Part shown: positions 1 through 8,481 of the stretch, in pieces
Layout of the letters: each line of letters starts with the position of its first letter
Position numbering within the stretch: the first letter of the stretch is position 1
Translations under genes and position numbers: made by a program
The notes under the pieces: model-generated
The model's database searches: none
Seen by the model: the letters and a program-made list of their open reading frames with translations, nothing else
Told to the model about the DNA's origin: nothing
Assembly (NCBI GenBank): GCA_016781085.1
Contig: JADDQZ010000045.1
Location: forward strand, 1-36,063
DNA from: Actinomycetota bacterium
GTDB taxonomy: Bacteria > Actinomycetota > Thermoleophilia > Solirubrobacterales > Solirubrobacteraceae
Length of the DNA stretch: 36,063 bases
Reading direction: 5' to 3'

Positions 1-1023
1 CCCGGTCGTGTCTTCCCGACGACGGCGGTCGAGTTCCTTGTCGAAGCCCTCGACCGCCGCCGGCGCAACGGCGGCCGGCCGTTCACCGTCATGTCCTGTG
101 ACAACATGCCCGCCAACGGGGCGGTCGCACGTCAGGCGGTGGTCGACGTCGCGCGGACTCGCGACGCCCGGCTGGCGGCCTGGATCGAAGAGCATGTCGC
201 CTTTCCGAGCAGCATGGTCGACCGCATCACGCCGCAAACCGTCGATCTTGACATCGACTTCGTCGAGCGCCGATTCGGCGTGCGCGACAGGTGGCCGGTG
301 ATCACCGAGCCCTTCTCGCAATGGGTTGTTGAAAATTCGTTCTCCGACGCGCGTCCGCCGCTCGACGAGGTCGGCGTCCAGTTCGTGCCCGATGTCGCCC
401 CGTACGCGTTGATGAAGACGCAGCTGCTCAACGCGACGCATTCGGCGATCGGCTATCTCGGGTCGCTCGCCGGCCTTCGCCGCGCCGACGAGCTGATGGC
501 CGACCCGGTCTTCCAAGGCTATGTCGCAGCGCTCATGGACCGTGAGGTGGCGCCACTCCTTGATCCCGTGCCGGGGGTCGATCTCGGCGCATACAAGCGT
601 TCGCTGCTCGGCCGGCTCGCCAACCCGAAGCTGGCCGACGACCTTGCGCGACTGTGCCGAGGCGGGTCCGCCAAGGTCCCTGCGCACCTCCTTCCGTCGA
701 TCGCCGAGGCGCGGCGTCGCGGTCGCCCCCATCGGCTGTTGACACTGGCGGTCGCGGGGTGGCTCCGGTATCTGACCGGCACCGACATGCGAGGCCGTCC
801 CTTCCCGCTCGACGATCCGCGCGGCGAGCACCTGCGTTCGCTGGCACGGGCCGGCGGAGACGATCCCCGAGTACTCCTCGACGAGTACAGCGTGTTCGGC
901 TCACTCGGAAGGGATCAGGATTTCGCCAGCTCAGTCCGCGAGGCCCTCGACGAGCTCGACGCTGCCGGCCCGCGTGGCGCCATTCGCACCTGTCTGGCCG
1001 AGTACGACGCCGTCCCGGCATGA
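1..1023 (+). CDS. Mannitol 2-dehydrogenase / fructuronate reductase family, 5' end missing
   Basis: Polyol-specific long-chain dehydrogenase: members interconvert mannitol and fructose, or fructuronate and mannonate, with NAD(P). The frame is open from the first base and reads family sequence before the first ATG at position 91 (FLVEALDRRR, then TVMSCDNMPANG), so the gene starts outside the window and part of the N-terminal Rossmann domain is missing. The helical C-terminal domain is complete. The catalytic signature KxxxxNxxH is visible as KTQLLNATH at about 415-441, where the lysine is the general base in the characterised Pseudomonas enzyme. The stop overlaps the start of the next gene by 4 bases (ATGA), suggesting co-translation with a HAD phosphatase. 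The exact sugar cannot be decided from the sequence. Confidence 0.9.
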   Translation, partial: PGRVFPTTAVEFLVEALDRRRRNGGRPFTVMSCDNMPANGAVARQAVVDVARTRDARLAAWIEEHVAFPSSMVDRITPQTVDLDIDFVERRFGVRDRWPVITEPFSQWVVENSFSDARPPLDEVGVQFVPDVAPYALMKTQLLNATHSAIGYLGSLAGLRRADELMADPVFQGYVAALMDREVAPLLDPVPGVDLGAYKRSLLGRLANPKLADDLARLCRGGSAKVPAHLLPSIAEARRRGRPHRLLTLAVAGWLRYLTGTDMRGRPFPLDDPRGEHLRSLARAGGDDPRVLLDEYSVFGSLGRDQDFASSVREALDELDAAGPRGAIRTCLAEYDAVPA

Positions 1024-1787
1024 GCGAGGTCGTGAACCGCGCCGGCCGCCTTCGCTCCGGCAACCTCGACGTGCTCCTGTGCGACGCCGACGGAAACCTC
1101 TTCCCGTCGGAAGAGCCGGCGTTCGACGCGTCGGCGGCGGTCACGAATCAATTCCTCGCCGACTTCGGCGTCAACCGACGCTTCACTCCCTCCGAGCTGC
1201 GGCAGGCCGCCGTCGGGCGCAACTTCCGCTCGACGGCTCTTGCTCTGGCCGAGGCCTACGGCTTTGAAGTCGGTATGTCGGACCTCGAGCGCTACGTCGC
1301 CGAAGAGCGTCGAGCGGTCGTGGCCCACCTGCGGCGCGAGCTCACGCCCAATCCGGACGTCCAGCGGCCCCTGATCGAGCTCGCGCGGCGCGTGCGGCTC
1401 ACCATCGTAAGCTCCAGCGCGCTCGTCCGTCTGGATGCCTGCCTGCACGCCGCGGGGCTCGCGGAGCTCTTTCCCCCGGAAGTCCGCTTCAGCGCTGAGG
1501 ACTCACTGCCCGTGGCCACGAGCAAGCCGGACCCGGCCGTCTACTCCCATGCTGGTCGCATGCTCGGGGTCGCGGGCGGAGAGGCGCTCGCTGTCGAGGA
1601 TGCGCCGGCGGGCGTCGAATCGGCCCGCCGGGCCGGCTTCCCGGTCGTCGGGAACCTCGTCTTCGTGCCCCCGGAGGAGCGGACGCAGCGGGCCGAGGAA
1701 CTCCTCGCGGCCGGTGCCAGCTCGATCGTGGAGTCGTGGTACGAGTTGCAGGACGCTCTGTACCGTGCGCCCGCGGCCAACTGCTGA
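1020..1787 (+). CDS. HAD-superfamily hydrolase (phosphatase / beta-phosphoglucomutase-like)
   Basis: 255-residue HAD hydrolase, probably acting on a phosphorylated small metabolite. All four HAD motifs are visible: motif I LLCDADGNLF (nucleophile Asp and the DxD acid), motif II VSSSA, the motif III lysine in SKPDPAVY, and motif IV VEDAPAGVESA. A helical cap domain lies between motifs I and II, as in subfamily I (PGM/GPH type). Motif I has Asn where most relatives have Thr (DxDGT), a mild oddity. The ATG at 1020 overlaps the dehydrogenase stop by 4 bases, so I chose it over the longer open frame beginning at 654, which would run inside the upstream gene. The pairing suggests a sugar or polyol phosphate substrate, but this is inference. 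Confidence 0.85.
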   Translation: MSEVVNRAGRLRSGNLDVLLCDADGNLFPSEEPAFDASAAVTNQFLADFGVNRRFTPSELRQAAVGRNFRSTALALAEAYGFEVGMSDLERYVAEERRAVVAHLRRELTPNPDVQRPLIELARRVRLTIVSSSALVRLDACLHAAGLAELFPPEVRFSAEDSLPVATSKPDPAVYSHAGRMLGVAGGEALAVEDAPAGVESARRAGFPVVGNLVFVPPEERTQRAEELLAAGASSIVESWYELQDALYRAPAANC

Positions 1788-1834
1788 GAACCGACTCGAA
1801 TGCCTCATCGCCGACCGCCAGGCCGGGTGCCCAC

Positions 1835-2731
1835 ATGAGACGGAACCTCGTCATCGCGCGCGTCGGCCGCAAGTCCATTCACCACCATTGGCTCGAGGGG
1901 GAAGGATCCCGCAACTGGGATCTGCGCCTGGTCCCGTATCAGGAGGTGGACGCGGCCGACGACGACTACGTCATCGGGGACGTGATCCCCGGGCCCAAGT
2001 GGTCGGGCATCCGGCAGCTCCTTAACGAGTGGGACGGCTGGCGCGCCTACGACCACGTCTGGCTTCCGGACGACGACATACTCACGGACGCTCCAACCGT
2101 CAACCGGCTGTTCGACACGGCGAGGGATCTGGAGTTGCAGCTGTTCGCGCCGGCCCTCGACGAGCGTTCGCACTACGCTCACTTCATCACCATGCGGAAC
2201 CGGCGCTTCTTCGCGCGCGCCGTCGGCTTCGTCGAGATCATGGTGCCCGGCTTCAGCACTTCGGCGCTCGAGAGGCTCCTGCCGACGCTCGAGCTCACTC
2301 CGACGGGATGGGGCTGGGGGCTCGACTCGCTGTGGCCCAAGCTCCTCGGCTACGAGAACGTAGGCATCATCGACGGCACGTCCGTCACCCATACCCGACC
2401 GGTCGGGCAGATGCGCGACGAGGCTCTCAGCGCCGCGGTCCTCGCGGAGTCCGACGCGATCATGGCGGACTACTCGTGCGCCCAGGTGCACGCGACCTTC
2501 GGCGGCTGGGGGCAGGACCTGTCACCGCTGACCCACACGCCCGACGAGCTGCTCGCCGAACTCGTCAGGGGCTTTGACTTTCTGATCGCGCACGACCCGC
2601 GCATCCTCGGGTGGCTCATGCGATTCCAGCAGCCTCACTTCAAATGGCCGGACTACCCGGTCGCGGGCACCCCTGCCGCCATGCCGCGCGGACACCAGGG
2701 CGGACGGACGCGTCTCACAGCGCCACCCTGA
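1835..2731 (+). CDS. DUF707-like (glycosyltransferase-like) protein
   Basis: 298 residues starting at MRRNLVIARVG. The sequence resembles the DUF707 family: an early GPKWSGIRQLL segment, then WLPDDDILT with an acidic DDD cluster as in GT-A metal sites, and later TPTGWGWGLDSLWPKLL, followed by a THTRPVGQ segment. No signal peptide or membrane helix is evident. DUF707 has no firmly established activity to my knowledge; the DDD motif and the fold suggested for the family make a nucleotide-sugar transferase possible. The frame opens upstream at 1736, but that extension lies inside the HAD gene and carries no family sequence. It starts 47 bases after the HAD stop, probably in the same transcript. 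Family assignment is from pattern memory, moderate certainty. Confidence 0.65.
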   Translation: MRRNLVIARVGRKSIHHHWLEGEGSRNWDLRLVPYQEVDAADDDYVIGDVIPGPKWSGIRQLLNEWDGWRAYDHVWLPDDDILTDAPTVNRLFDTARDLELQLFAPALDERSHYAHFITMRNRRFFARAVGFVEIMVPGFSTSALERLLPTLELTPTGWGWGLDSLWPKLLGYENVGIIDGTSVTHTRPVGQMRDEALSAAVLAESDAIMADYSCAQVHATFGGWGQDLSPLTHTPDELLAELVRGFDFLIAHDPRILGWLMRFQQPHFKWPDYPVAGTPAAMPRGHQGGRTRLTAPP

Positions 2732-2752
2732 TCGCTTTTGCCGACCTCAGCG

Positions 2753-2776
2753 GTGTCCACTGCCCCCTGCGGGTAG
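2753..2776 (+). promoter_or_regulatory. Candidate sigma-B/F-type promoter upstream of the SDR gene
   Basis: GTGT, 14 bases, then GGGTAG. This is close to the GTTT-N12-15-GGGTA pattern used by SigB/SigF-family factors in Actinobacteria and Firmicutes. It would start a transcript near 2783, about 50 bases before the SDR start. Single-site evidence, so weak. Confidence 0.3.
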
Positions 2777-2835
2777 GTGTTGCGGGGGCGAGCGCCGCCG
2801 TCCGCGAACACCACTGAGACTTCAGGAGGCGCTGC

Positions 2836-3525
2836 ATGGCAGAGGATCGAGTGTTTCTCATCACCGGAGCTTCGACCGGCATAGGCGCCGCGACGGCGCG
2901 TGCCGCCGCCCGAGCCGGCTACCGCATGGTGCTGGCAGCACGTTCAGAGGACAAGTTGCGCAGTCTCGCCGATGAGCTGGGCGGATCGGAGCGGGCGCTG
3001 GCCGTGCGCTGCGACGTCTCCTCGTGGGAGGATCAGCAGGCGATGGTCGAGCAGGCGATGTCAGCCTTCGAGCGCATCGACGTGGCGTTCGCGAACGCGG
3101 GCTTCGGCGCGCCGCGCGGCTTCACCGAGTCAACGCCCGAGCACTGGAGGGACATGGTCCTCACCAACGTCTACGGCGCTGCCCTCACGATTCGCGCGAC
3201 GATGGAGCAACTACGGGCCAATCAGGGCCACCTCCTCTTGACCGGTTCGGTGGCCGGGCGGCGAGCGCTCCCCGGCTCGCTTTACTCCGCGACCAAGTTC
3301 GCGGTGTGCGCGATGGGCGAAGCGACGAGGCAGGAGCTCAACGGCACGGGCGTGCGGGTGACGCTGATCAACCCGGGTTTGGTCGACACGCCGTTCTTCG
3401 ACAACCAGCCGGAAGGCGCGATGGTCGACGAGGACGTCGCCAACGCGGTCATGTACGCCGTGTCGCAGCCGCCGCACGTCGATGTCAACGAGATCCTGGT
3501 GCGTCCCACGGCGCAGTCGCTTTAG
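2836..3525 (+). CDS. Short-chain dehydrogenase/reductase (SDR)
   Basis: 229-residue classical SDR, an NAD(P)-dependent oxidoreductase of unknown substrate. Visible motifs: ITGASTGIGAATA (TGxxxGxG cofactor loop) at the N-terminus, an acidic D after CDVSS, NAGFG (NAG motif), the catalytic Ser in TGSVAG, and the catalytic YSATK (YxxxK) pair about 13 residues later. The IINPG-like segment LINPGLVDTPF after the active site is also typical. The start is well supported: a perfect AGGAGG at 2824-2829 sits 6 bases before the ATG. The end of the protein is short compared with substrate-specific classical SDRs of about 250 residues. Neighbours give no clear pathway. A GGGTAG motif upstream suggests possible stress control. 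Confidence 0.92.
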   Translation: MAEDRVFLITGASTGIGAATARAAARAGYRMVLAARSEDKLRSLADELGGSERALAVRCDVSSWEDQQAMVEQAMSAFERIDVAFANAGFGAPRGFTESTPEHWRDMVLTNVYGAALTIRATMEQLRANQGHLLLTGSVAGRRALPGSLYSATKFAVCAMGEATRQELNGTGVRVTLINPGLVDTPFFDNQPEGAMVDEDVANAVMYAVSQPPHVDVNEILVRPTAQSL

Positions 3526-3552
3526 GCGTTCCCGACTACAGCCGGACCAGTC

Positions 3553-4251
3553 GTGCAATCCGGACCTCAAAACCGCGGCACCGGTCAAGCTCACCGCCAG
3601 GTTGCGTCAAGCGCTGATGCCCTCGACTGCGACCGGCCCGCGGGCGCCGTCGAAGATGTCGTCGCGGTCGGCGGATTGGAGATCCGCATGCTGCGGCCTC
3701 GTAACAGCGAGGAGCTGCTCGACGAGGACGCCTTCGAGCACGAGGAGTTTCTGCCCTACTGGGCGGAGCTGTGGCCGAGTTCCCGCGCGCTGGCTCGCGC
3801 CATCGCCGTGCGGGCCCTGCGCGGACGCCGAACGCTCGAGCTTGGCTGTGGGCTGGGTCTGCCGAGCATCGCCGCGGCGATGGCAGGCGGACGCGTGACC
3901 GCCTCGGACTGGTCACCGGAGTCCGTGCAATACACCGCCATCAATGCCCGCCACAACGGGATCCGCCTGGAGACCGTCATCTGTTCCTGGGCTCGGCCAG
4001 AGCCGCTATCCGAGCGTGCCCCGTGGGACCTGGTGATCGCGTCAGACGTCCTCTACGAGCGTCGCAACGTCGAACAACTCCTGGATCTGCTGCCGCGACT
4101 GGTGACCAGCGGGGAAGTATGGATAGCCGACCCGGGCCGCCCCAACGCCGACTCCTTCTTCGAACGCGCGCGCGAGCAGTGGATCGTGGAAGAGTCGCGT
4201 GATCCCGAGCAGCCGGTGACGGTTCACCGGCTGCGACGGATCAGCGCCTAG
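3553..4251 (+). CDS. Class I SAM methyltransferase, Methyltransf_16 / protein-lysine methyltransferase-like
   Basis: 232 residues with a GTG start. Motif I is LELGCGLGLPSIAAA, the ribose-binding acidic position is in ASDWSPESV, and DLVIASDVLYE is the post-IV motif; the order and the upstream FLPYWAELWPSS block match the Methyltransf_16 (METTL21/ETFB-methyltransferase-like) group. That group methylates protein lysines in eukaryotes and in a few bacteria; the bacterial target here is unknown. Family-like sequence (VGGLEIRMLRP) begins before the internal ATG at 3688, so the upstream GTG was chosen, although no strong ribosome site precedes it. The gene lies 27 bases after the SDR stop and runs toward the ribosomal protein genes on the other strand. 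Confidence 0.8.
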   Translation: MQSGPQNRGTGQAHRQVASSADALDCDRPAGAVEDVVAVGGLEIRMLRPRNSEELLDEDAFEHEEFLPYWAELWPSSRALARAIAVRALRGRRTLELGCGLGLPSIAAAMAGGRVTASDWSPESVQYTAINARHNGIRLETVICSWARPEPLSERAPWDLVIASDVLYERRNVEQLLDLLPRLVTSGEVWIADPGRPNADSFFERAREQWIVEESRDPEQPVTVHRLRRISA

Positions 4252-4276
4252 ACGCGCCTCAGGGCTTGGGAACCGG

Positions 4277-4576
4277 CTAAGAAGCCGCTGCGGGCTGCGG
4301 AGCAGCAGATTCCGCAGCCGGCTCTGCGACCGGCTCAACCGAGATGTAGCGGCCGCGACTGTTCTCGCGGAACTGCACGATGCCGGGAGCCTTGGCGAAC
4401 AGCGTGTCGTCCTTGCCGATGCCAACGCCGGCACCCGGCTTAAAGCGCGTCCCACGCTGGCGCACGATGATCTCGCCGCCGGTGACGACTTGTCCGGCGA
4501 AGATCTTCACGCCTAGGAACTGGGGATTCGAGTCGCGGCCGTTGCGGCTTGAGCCGAGGCCCTTCTTGTGTGCCAT
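4277..4576 (-). CDS. rpmA: 50S ribosomal protein L27
   Basis: 99-residue bL27, which sits next to the peptidyl-transferase centre. It opens with [17 protein letters not shown] and contains the conserved [10 protein letters not shown] segment; there is no Firmicutes-type cleavable N-terminal extension. After the core there is an Ala/Pro/Glu-rich tail of about 20 residues (from about residue 80), longer than in most L27 proteins. An AAGGAG ribosome site is embedded in the last codons and stop of rplU, so the two ribosomal genes are likely translated together. No obg gene follows; instead the SAM methyltransferase converges with only 25 bases between stops. Confidence 0.97.
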   Translation of the reverse strand: MAHKKGLGSSRNGRDSNPQFLGVKIFAGQVVTGGEIIVRQRGTRFKPGAGVGIGKDDTLFAKAPGIVQFRENSRGRYISVEPVAEPAAESAAPQPAAAS

Positions 4577-4583
4577 GGGTCAG

Positions 4584-4937
4584 TTACTCCTTCGAAGCTG
4601 CGGCTGTAACCGCGCCGCCGAGATCAATACCAGTGACCTGGATGCGAGTCAGATCCTGGCGGTGGCCGGTGCGCCGCTTGTACCCTTGCTTGGGCTTGAA
4701 TTTGAAAATGCGGATCTTCGGACCGCGCTCGTGGCCCACGACCGTCGCGGCGACACGCGCCTTGGCGAGATCCGACGACGAAAAAGCGGAGTCGCTCCCG
4801 CTGGCAATCATCAGCGGCTCGAGTTCGACGGTCGCGCCCTCATCGGCGCTGAGACGTTCCACCAGCAGGGTCTGTCCCTGCTCGACGCGGTACTGCTTGC
4901 CGCCGGTCCGGATCACGGCATAAGCGTTATCGGGCAT
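4584..4937 (-). CDS. rplU: 50S ribosomal protein L21
   Basis: 117-residue bL21, a 23S rRNA-binding protein of the large subunit. The N-terminal AVIRTGGKQYRVEQG and the C-terminal KFKPKQGYKRRTGHRQ segment with TRIQVTGI are diagnostic. Loop residues 45-60 are Ser-rich (SGSDSAFSSSD), a small lineage-specific variation. It begins 8 bases after the RNase E/G stop and ends 7 bases before rpmA, giving the common rne-rplU-rpmA order of Actinobacteria. Confidence 0.97.
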   Translation of the reverse strand: MPDNAYAVIRTGGKQYRVEQGQTLLVERLSADEGATVELEPLMIASGSDSAFSSSDLAKARVAATVVGHERGPKIRIFKFKPKQGYKRRTGHRQDLTRIQVTGIDLGGAVTAAASKE

Positions 4938-4945
4938 GAGTCAGG

Positions 4946-7249
4946 TCACTCGCTCGGTTCGGAGACTTCGGTCGCGTCGTCGGCTACCGCTTTGGCACGC
5001 GAACGGCGCCGTCCGCCTCTGCGGCCGCGGCGCCGAGGGCGGGATTCTACCGCGTCGGCTTGGCCCTCGCCGGCATCGTCGTCCACGTCTTCTTCAGACG
5101 AGTCGGCGCCGTCCGGGAGAGCCTCTGCCAGCGCGTCGCCGTGCAGGCGGTCGGGCATTTCCAGCGCAGAAGCGCCGCTGCCGTCGACCTGCTCGGCCAC
5201 TGCGGCGTCCGGCACCACTTGCTCACCCAACGGTTGCCGGGCGAACTGGTCGGCGGAAACCCCGTCCGCGGCGCCTGCCGGAAGTCCCTCGCCCGACTCG
5301 GCAGAGCCGCTCGCTCCGTCGGCTGTATTCCCCAGTTCTGGCGCAACGTCGTCCGCAGCGCCGGCGGTCGCGGATTCTGCCGGCGCCTGCGCGCCCCGGC
5401 GTCCGCGGCTGCGGCGCGCACGCAGCGTGGCTTCTGCACGCTCTGCGCGCGCCTTCTCGGCTTCCTCGACGTCGTCGCCGGTGAGCACTGCCCGCGCCGT
5501 CGTGCGCCCGGCTTCCTCGATCAGCACCAGCTTCTTCTGCCCCACGAAGCAGATGCCGTTGACCACGTCGATCAAGTACGAATCGATCTTGGCGACAGCG
5601 TCGTCGGCGTTGTACATGTGCGGCTCGACGATGTTGACAAGGACTTCCTCGCCAGCACGGAAGGGAACCGCTTCTTCCATGATCTCGTCGCGTGTGCCGC
5701 GCCGGGTGATCGCGAAGTAGTCGAGCGGTAGTCCTTCAGAGCCCTCGAAGTGAAAAAAGCGACCGGTGTCGGTTTCGAGCTCTTCGAGGACGCGCGCGCC
5801 GTCGGCAGTGAAGTAGGCACTGACCTTGGGATTGACGCGAACCAGGTATGCCTCGCCTTGCCCGTCAGCCTCCTGTGCGATGCGGCGCAAGCGCCGCTCG
5901 AACTCGATCGCCACGGTTTCCTCGGATTTGACCACGCCCTCGCCGTCACAAGTCGGGCACGGCCGGGTCATGATCTCGCGCACGCCGTCGGTGACGTTCT
6001 GACGCGTCATCTCCACCAGCCCGAGCGGAGAGATCTCCACCACGAAGGTCTTCGTGCGGTCCTCGTCGAGTGCCTTGCGCAACGTCTTGAGGACGGCTTC
6101 GCGGTTGCGCGAGCGGGCCATGTCGATGAAGTCGATGACGATGATGCCGCCGATGTCGCGCAACCGCAGCTGGCGCACGACTTCTTCGGCGGCTTCGAGA
6201 TTCGTCTTGGTGATCGTGTCCTCGAGCCGGGCCTGCTTGCCCTTGCCGGTGAACGATCCCGTGTTGACGTCGACCACCGTCAGCGCTTCGGCATAGTCGA
6301 TGACCAGGTAGCCGCCGCTCGGCAAATCCACGCGCCGCGACAGCATTCTTTCGATTACCGGGTCGACGCCGTAAGCCTCGAACAGCGGCGTGTCGTCTTC
6401 CCACAGCTCCACGCGGTCGACGAGCTCCGGAGCCGTCCGCGAGAAGAACGACACCAGCCGGTGGTGCTGCTTGGGGTCGTCGACGATCGCGCGCTCGAAG
6501 TGCGCCGAGAAGATGTCGCGCACCACGCGAACCGAAAGATCGGCTTCCTGGAAGACGAGCGCGGGCGCGGAAGTCTCTTCGACGCGCTTGTGCAGGACCT
6601 CGTTGAGTTTGAAGAGGTACTGCAACTCGCGTTCGAAGTCCTCACGCGTCGCTCCCTGCGCGGCCGTGCGGATGATCGCTCCCCCGCCGCCCAGCTCGAG
6701 CTGCTTGGCTTCCTTGCGCAGGCGGTCGCGCTCTTTGTCTTCCAGCCGGCGGGAGACGCCGACGCCCTCGCCGGTCGGCGCGTAGACCATGTAGCGCCCG
6801 GCGATGGTCAGCTCCATAGACAGCCGCGCGCCCTTGGTCTTCAAGGGGTCTTTGACTACTTGGACGACGATCTCCTGCCCGGGTTGCAGCAGCTCGTCGA
6901 TGCGAGGGCCTCCCCCGCCCCGGCCCCGCTTGACCGGATCTACCCCCGGAACCACGACCTCGTCGACGTGCAAGAACCCGTTCTTGTCCAGGCCGATGTC
7001 GACGAACGCGGCTTCCAGGCCCGGAATGACGTTGTCCACCTTGCCCTTGTAGATGTTGCCGACGATCGAGCGCTGACCGCGGCGCTCGAAGTAAATCTCG
7101 GCGACCCCGTAGCCGGCAGGAGGACCCGCGTTACCGGCCTTGCGCGCACGTCCGCGGCGCGACTTCACGGGCGAGACGTCGCCCTCGGCTTCCAGCATGG
7201 CCACGCGCGTCTCGCCGCGGTCCACGGTGACCAGAACTTGTTTTCTCAA
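4946..7249 (-). CDS. rne: Ribonuclease E/G
   Basis: 767-residue endoribonuclease of the RNase E/G family (rRNA and tRNA processing, mRNA decay). An S1-type RNA-binding region covers roughly residues 60-150 (IVGNIYKGKVDNVIPG). The catalytic metal site is visible as VVDVNTGSFTGKGK (Asp327) and VIDFIDM (Asp373/Asp376). A Zn-link motif CPTC lies at 431-434. The last 160 or so residues are low-complexity, acidic and Ala-rich, ending with a basic patch RRRGRRGGRRRSR; such tails bind RNA or degradosome partners in relatives, which is inference here. The start is TTG at 7249 with GAGGT about 8 bases upstream. Long acidic N-terminal extensions, known from many actinobacterial RNase E proteins, are absent. 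Confidence 0.93.
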   Translation of the reverse strand: MRKQVLVTVDRGETRVAMLEAEGDVSPVKSRRGRARKAGNAGPPAGYGVAEIYFERRGQRSIVGNIYKGKVDNVIPGLEAAFVDIGLDKNGFLHVDEVVVPGVDPVKRGRGGGGPRIDELLQPGQEIVVQVVKDPLKTKGARLSMELTIAGRYMVYAPTGEGVGVSRRLEDKERDRLRKEAKQLELGGGGAIIRTAAQGATREDFERELQYLFKLNEVLHKRVEETSAPALVFQEADLSVRVVRDIFSAHFERAIVDDPKQHHRLVSFFSRTAPELVDRVELWEDDTPLFEAYGVDPVIERMLSRRVDLPSGGYLVIDYAEALTVVDVNTGSFTGKGKQARLEDTITKTNLEAAEEVVRQLRLRDIGGIIVIDFIDMARSRNREAVLKTLRKALDEDRTKTFVVEISPLGLVEMTRQNVTDGVREIMTRPCPTCDGEGVVKSEETVAIEFERRLRRIAQEADGQGEAYLVRVNPKVSAYFTADGARVLEELETDTGRFFHFEGSEGLPLDYFAITRRGTRDEIMEEAVPFRAGEEVLVNIVEPHMYNADDAVAKIDSYLIDVVNGICFVGQKKLVLIEEAGRTTARAVLTGDDVEEAEKARAERAEATLRARRSRGRRGAQAPAESATAGAADDVAPELGNTADGASGSAESGEGLPAGAADGVSADQFARQPLGEQVVPDAAVAEQVDGSGASALEMPDRLHGDALAEALPDGADSSEEDVDDDAGEGQADAVESRPRRRGRRGGRRRSRAKAVADDATEVSEPSE

Positions 7250-7263
7250 AGCAGTACCTCATT

Positions 7264-8481
7264 CTAAAAGAGGGGAGCGCGCCCCTTCCTGGCGACCGTC
7301 TCGCGCGCCTGCGCGTGGACGGACTGCAGGAGGCCGACGGACAGGAAAGTCACGAGCATCGACGAGCCGCCGTAGCTCAACAGCGGTGCTGGGATGCCGG
7401 TAATCGGCATGATGCCGACGGTCATCCCGATGTTCACGAAGATCTGAAACAACAGCATCACGGTGATCCCCCCGGCGATGAGTGCGCCGTAGAGGTTCTT
7501 GGCGATGGTCAAGATGTGCAGCCCGCGCCAGATCAGCAGCGCGTACAGCGAAAGCACGAGGGCACAACCAGCAAAGCCGTACGTCTCTCCGACGACGGCG
7601 AAGATGAAGTCAGTGTGGTGTTCGGGCAAGAACTCGAGCCCCACTTGCGTGGAGTCCTCGACGCCCCTGCCGGTCTTCTCGCCGGAACCGATGGCGATCT
7701 TCGACTGCGCCTGCTGATAGCCGGCATCGCTCGGATCGCTGGAGGGCTGGATGAAGGAAGTCAGGCGCTGAAGCTGGTAGGAGTGAAACACCGTCACTCC
7801 CACCATCGGCGGAACGACGATCGCCAATGAGGCCGCCACCGCTGCCAGCGCGCCGAGGACCGCGAAGTGACGCACCGGCGCCCCGGCGACGAAGAGAATG
7901 GCGGCGATCCCGACGACGTAGACCAGCGACGTGCCGAGGTCGGGCTGCGCCAAGACAAGCAACACCGGCACGAGCCCAATCAGCACGGCTCGCGCAGTCG
8001 TCTGGCGGTCGAACGTCCGCATGCGGTTGACCATAAAGCCCGCCAGGGACAGCACTAACAGGAGCTTGCCGAGCTCCGAGGGCTGGAAGTTGAAGAACGG
8101 CAACTCGATCCAGCGCCGGGAGCCGCGCGCCACGGACCCGAGTACGAGCACCAGCGCGATGCTTGAAAGCATCACCCCGTAGAGCGGGTAGGTGAATTGC
8201 CGCAAGCGGGAATAGTCGATACGCGAAACTCCGTACATCAGACAGACCCCGACGACGCCGTAGATGCCTTGGCGCACGACGTAGTAGTGCGGCTGCCCGG
8301 GGACGTCGTCTTGGGTGGAGACGAAGAGGGCGGCCAGAGAGCAACAAACGAGGCCGACCGTGGCAATGACCAGCAGCGGATCTATTCGCAGGTGCCATTC
8401 GCGCGCAGATAGCTCGGGTGGCGGCTCGTTGAGCGGTTGGATCGCAGCGCCCGGAGGCGTAGGCGTATCGACAGGCACCAT
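7264..8481 (-). CDS. rodA: Peptidoglycan polymerase RodA (SEDS family)
   Basis: 405-residue SEDS glycosyltransferase with about ten membrane helices; with PBP2 it polymerises lateral-wall peptidoglycan. Conserved signatures are present: FQPSELGKLLLVL, LAQPDLGTSLVYVVG with the functionally essential Asp, DFIFAVVGETYG, and the terminal TGIPAPLLSYGGSS. A 40-residue proline-rich cytoplasmic leader precedes the first helix. I chose the ATG at 8481 because it overlaps the PBP2 stop in an ATGA arrangement; a longer open frame to 8550 lies inside the upstream gene. RodA rather than FtsW is indicated by the mreBCD-PBP2 neighbourhood. The stop lies 14 bases before the RNase E/G start. Confidence 0.93.
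   Translation of the reverse strand: MVPVDTPTPPGAAIQPLNEPPPELSAREWHLRIDPLLVIATVGLVCCSLAALFVSTQDDVPGQPHYYVVRQGIYGVVGVCLMYGVSRIDYSRLRQFTYPLYGVMLSSIALVLVLGSVARGSRRWIELPFFNFQPSELGKLLLVLSLAGFMVNRMRTFDRQTTARAVLIGLVPVLLVLAQPDLGTSLVYVVGIAAILFVAGAPVRHFAVLGALAAVAASLAIVVPPMVGVTVFHSYQLQRLTSFIQPSSDPSDAGYQQAQSKIAIGSGEKTGRGVEDSTQVGLEFLPEHHTDFIFAVVGETYGFAGCALVLSLYALLIWRGLHILTIAKNLYGALIAGGITVMLLFQIFVNIGMTVGIMPITGIPAPLLSYGGSSMLVTFLSVGLLQSVHAQARETVARKGRAPLF

Noticed and set aside
654-1787. Longer version of the HAD gene
   Set aside because: The extra 122 codons lie inside the dehydrogenase; the ATGA overlap at 1020 gives the proper start.
5750-7267. 505-codon open frame on the + strand opposite RNase E/G
   Set aside because: Exact antisense of a clearly conserved gene; composition is what complementary high-GC codons give and no family motif is seen.
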